A DNA stretch of 54,607 nucleotides, from positions 1-54,607 of the IMG/VR virus record IMGVR_UViG_3300028027_001528. One strand, written 5' to 3'. Of this stretch, positions 49,799 to 54,607 are shown one piece after another. The notes under the pieces are model-generated. The model had not been told where the DNA came from. It saw nothing but the letters and a program-made list of their open reading frames with translations, and did not search any database. How positions within the stretch are numbered: position 1 is the stretch's first letter; each line of letters begins with the position of its first letter. The stretch comes from a virus. The position numbers were made by a program, and so were the translations under genes.

Positions 49799-50412
49799 TG
49801 AAAGTGTTAGAATTATTTGCAGGTAGTCGTTCCGTTGGAAAGATTGCTGAGAGTTTAGGGATGGAAGTATTCTCATCCGATTTAATTGAGTTTGAAGGTA
49901 TTCATTACCCAATTAGTATATTGGATTTTGATGTTACCAAAGTTCCATTTCGACCAGATATAATTTGGGCATCACCTCCATGTACTGGATTTAGTGTTGC
50001 AGCAATCGGACATCATTGGTCTGGAGGTAAAGGCGCTTACGTACCTAAAACAGAAACTGCAAAGTTAGGTATTGAATTGGTTAAGAAGACATTAGAAATA
50101 ATTAATCATTTCCAACCAACATTTTGGTTCATGGAAAACCCAAGAGGAGTTCTACGTAAATTGGATGTTGTTAAAGGGTTAAATAAACAATCGGTAACCT
50201 ATTGTCAATATGGTGATGAAAGAATGAAACCAACTGACATATGGACGAACAGTATTATGTGGACACCAAAACCAATGTGTAAGAACGGAGATCCTTGTCA
50301 CGTTGCAGCGCCAAGAGGTAGTAGAACAGGAACACAGGGTCGAGCCAATGCTTACGAAAGAAGTAAGATACCGGCGGACCTATGTTTAGAAATATTAAAA
50401 AGTTGTATATGA
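49798..50412 (+). CDS. C5-cytosine methyltransferase-like protein, short form
   Basis: The 204-aa protein has VLELFAGSRSVGK (motif I), WASPPCTGFSVAAI with the PPC catalytic block (C62), and FWFMENPRGVLRK at motif VI, then TYCQYGDERMKPTDIWTN. It lacks motifs IX and X and a TRD, so it is a short phage variant, possibly inactive on its own or acting on a nucleotide base. Other members of this short family occur in many phages. The substrate is uncertain. Confidence 0.72.
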   Translation: MKVLELFAGSRSVGKIAESLGMEVFSSDLIEFEGIHYPISILDFDVTKVPFRPDIIWASPPCTGFSVAAIGHHWSGGKGAYVPKTETAKLGIELVKKTLEIINHFQPTFWFMENPRGVLRKLDVVKGLNKQSVTYCQYGDERMKPTDIWTNSIMWTPKPMCKNGDPCHVAAPRGSRTGTQGRANAYERSKIPADLCLEILKSCI

Positions 50413-50513
50413 TAATAGTAATATTAGGGTTTGTTTTAGTTGCGACAACATCAGTGTTCGGTATAATAAACATGTTGAGGCAAATAAAAAATATACCAAA
50501 TGAAAAAGATTAA
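50409..50513 (+). CDS. Tiny single-pass membrane protein, 34 aa
   Basis: A 34-codon frame is coupled to the preceding gene by ATGA. IIVILGFVLVATTSVFGIINML is one hydrophobic helix, followed by a charged tail PNEKD. Its end overlaps the next gene by 14 bases. Function unknown. Confidence 0.55.
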   Translation: MIIVILGFVLVATTSVFGIINMLRQIKNIPNEKD

Positions 50514-51183
50514 ACACCCATTAGTTAAAGGTGTAGTTAAAGAAGTAAAACCAAGAATATATTGTGTGACCGTTGATGATGATTATGATAGGGCAATGTT
50601 GTTCTGTCGATATCAAGAGTTCTACGAATCACCATATAAAAAATTTAGAGGTAAACCGTTCACTTGGATGGAGTACATGAGGTTCTATAAGACGGCGTGG
50701 AAGAAAAGAACATTTACATATCCTGACGATTGGTCTGGTTATAATATCCCAAGTAATATTATGCAGAGAGCTAACCATATCTTCTGTAAAGACACGGAGT
50801 ATGATGAAATCATGAACGATATCTATTTTTATTGTGCGATTGACTCACAAAATAAAAATGATGGTACAAGATGTGATTGGTATCTGATTGGTGCAAGTAG
50901 TAAGGATTTAAAAACTATGGATCACGAGATTGCTCATGGTTTATACTTTACAAATAAAGATTATAAGAAAGAAGTTAATAGACTAATTGATAAAATAAAA
51001 CCATCCCATTATGAGAAGTTAAAAAAGAAACTTATTAAGATGGGATATGTTGATGATAAGAAAATTATTGATGATGAGATTCATGCATTCATGTCAACAG
51101 GTTTATACAATGGGTTAGATACGAAGGAATTAAAAGTATATGAGAAGGGTTTTAAGAACAATTTTAAAAAATTTACTAAATAA
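50500..51183 (+). CDS. Putative zinc metallopeptidase (HExxH), 227 aa
   Basis: The product contains DHEIAHGLY (H142, E143, H146), a full HExxH motif, and a downstream DDEIHAF (E193, H195) about 47 residues later that could provide the third zinc ligand. The rest is unrecognised; the N-terminus is basic. No signal peptide, so it would act in the cytoplasm or in the virion. Peptidase activity is an inference from the motif alone. Confidence 0.55.
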   Translation: MKKIKHPLVKGVVKEVKPRIYCVTVDDDYDRAMLFCRYQEFYESPYKKFRGKPFTWMEYMRFYKTAWKKRTFTYPDDWSGYNIPSNIMQRANHIFCKDTEYDEIMNDIYFYCAIDSQNKNDGTRCDWYLIGASSKDLKTMDHEIAHGLYFTNKDYKKEVNRLIDKIKPSHYEKLKKKLIKMGYVDDKKIIDDEIHAFMSTGLYNGLDTKELKVYEKGFKNNFKKFTK

Positions 51184-51250
51184 AAACGTTTTTTAAATAA
51201 CTTAAAAAAACACAATTTTAGCATATATATGTATAGTAAAAAATACATTA

Positions 51251-51676
51251 ATGCAGGAAGAATTCGTACCGTATCACCAACATCTTCTAATGAAGATTTG
51301 GATTACAAATCCACCAAAAGAGGTGGATGTTCTCAACAAATGGTTTGTTGATTTAGTTCATAAAGTTAAGATGGAAGTAGTAGGTGGACCAACGAGTGTC
51401 TACGTGGACTATCCGGGTAATGAGGGATTAACAGGTACAGTAACACTTGCAACATCACACTCATCAATACATATTTGGGACCAAGGACAACCGGCAATGG
51501 CTCAATTTGATATTTATAGTTGTAAATGTTTCACATTGTCAGATGTGTTAGAACAATTTGAACCTTGGGGTATTGTTAATGTGGAGTGGGTAATGATTGA
51601 TAGGAACAGTAAACCAACGGTAATATCTGAAGGTACTTGGTCTCCACAAATAGAATATATTAACGAAAACTATTAA
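51251..51676 (+). CDS. speD-like: S-adenosylmethionine decarboxylase-like protein (SpeD family)
   Basis: The 141-aa protein matches class 1b SpeD: ATSHSSIHIWDQG contains the self-cleavage Ser S69 and the catalytic His H74, and QFDIYSCKCF holds the proton-donor Cys C91. The usual Glu before Ser-His is replaced by Thr (TSH), so autoprocessing should be checked. The enzyme makes decarboxylated SAM for spermidine, which phages may use to pack DNA. SpeD homologues are known in cyanophages. Confidence 0.75.
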   Translation: MQEEFVPYHQHLLMKIWITNPPKEVDVLNKWFVDLVHKVKMEVVGGPTSVYVDYPGNEGLTGTVTLATSHSSIHIWDQGQPAMAQFDIYSCKCFTLSDVLEQFEPWGIVNVEWVMIDRNSKPTVISEGTWSPQIEYINENY

Positions 51677-51695
51677 TATAATTAAAAATATTTCG

Positions 51696-51703
51696 TATAT
51701 TTG
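51696..51703 (+). promoter_or_regulatory. TATATTTG box before the HAD gene
   Basis: TATATTTG followed by C fits TAnnTTTG(Y) of Bacteroidota promoters and lies 20 bases before the HAD start. No clear -33 element is seen. Confidence 0.4.
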
Positions 51704-51722
51704 CATAGGTTAATAACATTAT

Positions 51723-52325
51723 ATGAAAGTAATATTTTTAGATCACGATGGGGTGATATGTTTATCCACCGAATGGGGAGGTAGACACAAGAAACAAAAA
51801 GAGTTTGGACGTAAGATGAGTCAGGGTATTTTAGAGATGCCTGTTGAGATGAGATTTGATAATTTTAATAAGAAAGCTGTCAAAATTCTAAATGAAATAT
51901 TGGAAGAAACTGGTGCTGAAATTGTTGTCTCTTCTGATTGGAAAAGATGGGCCACTGTTGAGGAGATGGGTGAATATTATGAGTCAAAAGGAATCAAAAA
52001 GAAGCCAATAGACTTCACCCCAAACTTAGGTCAATGTACTTGGTACATCAAGGCGTACCCCGCTGGTTTTATATGGTCTCGAGCTTGGGAGTTAGAACAA
52101 ACCAGAACTATTGAAATCAAACAATATCTTGTTGACCATCCCGAAATAACTCATTGGGTATCTATTGATGATTTAAGAATGGGAAAATCTGGTTTGGATT
52201 ATAGTGTACCCTACGAACATGAATGGGGTTTAGATAATTTTGTCGAAACACCAAAAATTACTGAAGGGATTAAACAATCAGGAGTAAAAGAAAAGATTAT
52301 AAAATTTTTAAACAATGATATATAG
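51723..52325 (+). CDS. HAD-superfamily phosphatase-like protein
   Basis: The 200-aa protein starts VIFLDHDGVICL with the nucleophile and acid D7 and D9, has EIVVSSDWKRW for motif II (Ser/Thr) and HWVSIDDLRM for the last acidic pair. It has the look of HAD domains in phage RNA/nucleotide repair proteins. It should dephosphorylate a small substrate or a nucleic acid end. It overlaps the following thioesterase gene by 11 bases. Confidence 0.8.
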   Translation: MKVIFLDHDGVICLSTEWGGRHKKQKEFGRKMSQGILEMPVEMRFDNFNKKAVKILNEILEETGAEIVVSSDWKRWATVEEMGEYYESKGIKKKPIDFTPNLGQCTWYIKAYPAGFIWSRAWELEQTRTIEIKQYLVDHPEITHWVSIDDLRMGKSGLDYSVPYEHEWGLDNFVETPKITEGIKQSGVKEKIIKFLNNDI

Positions 52326-52677
52326 GACACGAAAGTTGATTAAACCAGGTGATTTAAACCCAAGAGGTACATTATTTGGTGGTCAACTATTGAAGTGGAT
52401 TGATGAGGAGGCGGCAATTTTTGCCATTTGTCAGTTGGGTAGTCCTAACATTGTTACCAAGGCAATGTCTGAAATTGATTTCGTAACAACGGCAAAGGTT
52501 GGTGACGTAATTGAATTTGGTATGGACTTGGTTAAATTCGGAACAACATCGGTAACATTATGTTGCGACGTTAGAAATAAAAATACCAAACAGTCTATAA
52601 TTAAAATAGAAAAAATTATCTTTGTCCTATTGGATGAAAATGGTAAACCTAAAGCACATAACAAAAAGAATAAATAA
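52315..52677 (+). CDS. Acyl-CoA thioesterase, hotdog fold (4HBT)
   Basis: The 120-aa protein has NPRGTLFGGQLLKWIDEEAAIFA, the YciA-like signature with catalytic Asp in WIDE, and SEIDFVTTAKVGDVIEFG. It hydrolyses acyl-CoA or related thioesters. It is short and complete, without an added domain. In this phage it may influence acyl supply, for example for the FabH-containing cluster, but the two loci are far apart. Confidence 0.85.
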   Translation: MIYRTRKLIKPGDLNPRGTLFGGQLLKWIDEEAAIFAICQLGSPNIVTKAMSEIDFVTTAKVGDVIEFGMDLVKFGTTSVTLCCDVRNKNTKQSIIKIEKIIFVLLDENGKPKAHNKKNK

Positions 52678-52678
52678 C

Positions 52679-52846
52679 ATGGAATACTTACCGATTTTTG
52701 GAATGATTTTTATTATTGTTGGGTTGGTATCTTGGAGATGGGTTGTTGGTATCGATTACATGAAAAAGAATCATCCAGATTATAAGGGTGATGATTTTCT
52801 TAATTGGGGTGAAGACCATGAAAATGATAAAAATCAAATCATGTAA
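52679..52846 (+). CDS. Small membrane protein, 55 aa
   Basis: I place the start at ATG 52679 (MEYLPIFGMIF), 1 base after the thioesterase stop, because the longer upstream frame would overlap that gene. A single helix IFGMIFIIVGLVSWRWVVGI is followed by a polar, acidic tail. It overlaps the next gene by one base. Confidence 0.6.
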   Translation: MEYLPIFGMIFIIVGLVSWRWVVGIDYMKKNHPDYKGDDFLNWGEDHENDKNQIM

Positions 52847-53241
52847 TGGCCAAAAAGAAACCTGACTTAGTTGTATGGGATGAAGAGAAAGGGTACTACC
52901 AAAGAGAACTAACTTATGGTAGTAATCAAGGTGCTCCTGCAATTAAATTAGAGGATGTTGGTGGTTGGAAACAAATGCAAGCAGGTGTGGCCAACAAACA
53001 ATTTAAATCAAGGTACGATGAGTTAAAGGAAGAGTTTCAAAAGTTAATCGATGAAGTTAATTGGAATGAATTGGTTTACCAGTCATCTTATTCATTTATA
53101 CCGGTTATGGGTGAAACTTATCACTTATATGTTAGGGAGGATGAATCAACATTCCTATCTTTAATTCATCCCACACAATGGAATAAAAAATATGTTGGAT
53201 CTTTCAAATTAGACTCAACACAAAAATGGGTAAAAGTATAG
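52846..53241 (+). CDS. DUF2452-like protein
   Basis: The 131-aa protein shows YGSNQGAPAIKLEDVGGWK, then VYQSSYSFIPVMGETYHLY and FLSLIHPTQWNKKYVGSFKLDS, an arrangement I associate with DUF2452, a family mainly of Bacteroidota of unknown function. A host-derived origin is plausible. No signal peptide or membrane helix. Confidence 0.62.
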   Translation: MAKKKPDLVVWDEEKGYYQRELTYGSNQGAPAIKLEDVGGWKQMQAGVANKQFKSRYDELKEEFQKLIDEVNWNELVYQSSYSFIPVMGETYHLYVREDESTFLSLIHPTQWNKKYVGSFKLDSTQKWVKV

Positions 53242-53262
53242 GTTTGTTATATTTATAATGAT

Positions 53263-54570
53263 ATGAAGAAGAATTTAATAGAACAGTTGGAGAGAATTCA
53301 TAGACTTAACTATGGTAAAGAAGCCATCAAAGAAGGGTTTTTAGATAATGTCCTTAAGGCTGTTGGTATTAAAAAGACTGATGACCCTAAGAAAGCGGAT
53401 TTAGTCTCTGACAATGTTGAGTCATTTTATAGTACGTTAGAAGATGCCGCTAATTCTGGTGGTTTGTCACAACAACAAAGGGGTTCGATGAATTTCCAAA
53501 AAAATGTTGAATCGATGCAAATTGGTTTAAAACTATTGGGTTACGAATTACCAAGATATGGTGTTGATGGTCTTTTTGGACCCGAGACTGCATCTGCAGT
53601 TAGTAAATTCATGAATGATAACCCAACAAAGGTTAATGAAGCATCGGCAGAATTAAGAGGTACTTTAGATGATTTGGGTTATCAAGAAAAATCGGGACAA
53701 TTGACCGGCGGAGGAGAAATTACAGATGAAATTAGTGGTGTTGTTAGTGATATTTTAAGAGATTTTAAATTAACCAACCCAAAAGTTAAAGTGGTTGTTA
53801 CAAGTGGTAATGACAAGTTTCATAAAAAATTAAGTTATAATAGTACACACAAAGTAGGACAGGCGGTAGATTTAGTTATTCAACCATATAATTCTGCAAA
53901 TGCGAAATCCTTTATTAATATTCTAAACAAATATAAATCAAGTAATCCAAAGTTTAGTTATATTGATGAATATACAAATCCATCTGCAGCAGCAACTGGT
54001 GGTCATTTCCATTTACAGTATGGAGGTTCCGTTGCGAGAAGTGGAGGCGGTGGAAATGTAACAATGGTAACCGCAACACCTGAAATGTTGAATAAGTTAA
54101 TTGAATTATTAAAAGAAAAAGGTGTAAAGCCTGAAGATTTAAAGAAAAACATTGATACTATAAATGTTAATGATTTGGAAGATAAAAACTTCTATGCGAA
54201 GTTATTAGAGAATTTAGGTGCACCTATTACTGATGAAAATATGAAATTTATGTATGCTTGGAGACAGGCTGAAGGTAAAGGTGGTAGATATAACCCATTC
54301 AATACAACGTGGAAAATGCCGAATTCAACTGTAATGAACAGCCACGGAGTTAGAAACTATGCATCATTGGAAGATGGGTTGGTTGCAACCGTTAAAACCC
54401 TAAAAAATGGTAGATACGATTGTATTGTTAACGGACTAAAGAATGATATCGGAGCATCCAACATTTCAAGATGTGAATCCCTTAAAACTTGGGGGACGGG
54501 TGACTTAGTTGCTAAAGTTGTTAATAGTTATAACAACGGAGCAAACCCTAAAATTGCTAGTTTAGCATAA
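53263..54570 (+). CDS. Three-part peptidoglycan-degrading protein (PG-binding, M15-like, lysozyme-like)
   Basis: The 435-aa protein has a PG_binding_1 repeat (MQIGLKLLGYELPRYGVDGLFGPETASAVSKF, about 85-117) and an M15-like D-Ala-D-Ala carboxypeptidase or endopeptidase domain with STHKVGQAVDLVI and GGHFHLQYG, zinc ligands His, Asp and His (about 195-258). A C-terminal domain with AWRQAEGKGGRYNPFNTTW (about 330-350) has a Glu and Asn pattern of lysozyme-like lysins. There is no signal peptide, so it may be virion-associated or released at lysis. Length and modularity resemble a large-phage lysin. Confidence 0.8.
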   Translation: MKKNLIEQLERIHRLNYGKEAIKEGFLDNVLKAVGIKKTDDPKKADLVSDNVESFYSTLEDAANSGGLSQQQRGSMNFQKNVESMQIGLKLLGYELPRYGVDGLFGPETASAVSKFMNDNPTKVNEASAELRGTLDDLGYQEKSGQLTGGGEITDEISGVVSDILRDFKLTNPKVKVVVTSGNDKFHKKLSYNSTHKVGQAVDLVIQPYNSANAKSFINILNKYKSSNPKFSYIDEYTNPSAAATGGHFHLQYGGSVARSGGGGNVTMVTATPEMLNKLIELLKEKGVKPEDLKKNIDTINVNDLEDKNFYAKLLENLGAPITDENMKFMYAWRQAEGKGGRYNPFNTTWKMPNSTVMNSHGVRNYASLEDGLVATVKTLKNGRYDCIVNGLKNDIGASNISRCESLKTWGTGDLVAKVVNSYNNGANPKIASLA

Positions 54571-54607
54571 TATTTTTCAGATTTAGTTGTATTATTCAAA
54601 TAGTTTT

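Overview
The window is a gene-dense, AT-rich segment (roughly one third G+C by eye, not counted) of a large tailed double-stranded DNA phage. Phage features are a 1786-residue fibre protein followed by three tandem fibre-like paralogues, a modular lysin, phage-type thymidylate synthase, three DNA methyltransferases, a tRNA, and dozens of tiny genes that overlap by 1 to 17 bases. The host looks like a Bacteroidota bacterium, probably aquatic. Secreted proteins have Bacteroidota-style signal peptides followed by Gln, several starts follow TAnnTTTG-type promoter boxes, and starts are preceded by A-rich stretches instead of strong Shine-Dalgarno sites. No terminase, capsid, tail-sheath or polymerase gene is present, so the phage family cannot be fixed from here.

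Layout. (1) 1-9385, plus strand: surface-decoration enzymes. These are a carbamoyltransferase, three SGNH-like proteins, an APS-kinase-like protein, an HxGH nucleotidyltransferase, two sulfotransferase-like proteins, a GAMT-like methyltransferase, a DUF2061 protein, a glycosyltransferase-like protein, a 2OG-Fe(II) oxygenase and a protein with a possible Hint-like C-terminus. (2) 9468-18235: the long repetitive fibre and three tandem paralogues. (3) 18284-22489: two unknown proteins, a radical SAM/SPASM protein, a U32-like Fe-S protein and a methyltransferase. (4) 22529-25058: an unusual class II tRNA, an outer-membrane barrel protein, a multi-pass permease-like protein and an unknown protein, ending in a bidirectional terminator. 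(5) 25051-37233, minus strand: an RHH regulator, two GT4-like and three GT2-like glycosyltransferases, and a compact set of DegT aminotransferase, methyltransferase, LbH acyltransferase, PhyH, FabH and SDR reductase. (6) 37323-54570, mainly plus strand: methyltransferases, thymidylate synthase, NlpC/P60 peptidase, a PcfJ-like pair, an IscU/IscA-type Fe-S pair, SpeD, HAD, thioesterase, many small proteins and a three-part lysin.

How the genes may work together. Regions 1 and 5 contain what is needed to build and modify a glycan: amino-sugar formation, short beta-hydroxyacyl synthesis, acyl, methyl, carbamoyl and sulfo transfer, and sugar transfer. They flank the adhesin genes, so I infer that the phage decorates its own fibres or remodels the host surface. 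The Fe-S carriers in region 6 could serve the Fe-S enzymes of region 3. The most unusual items are a 169-codon reading frame nested out of frame inside the C5-methyltransferase gene, a long-variable-arm tRNA with anticodon CCG, the kinase/sulfotransferase module, and the FabH/SDR/DegT acyl-sugar cluster.
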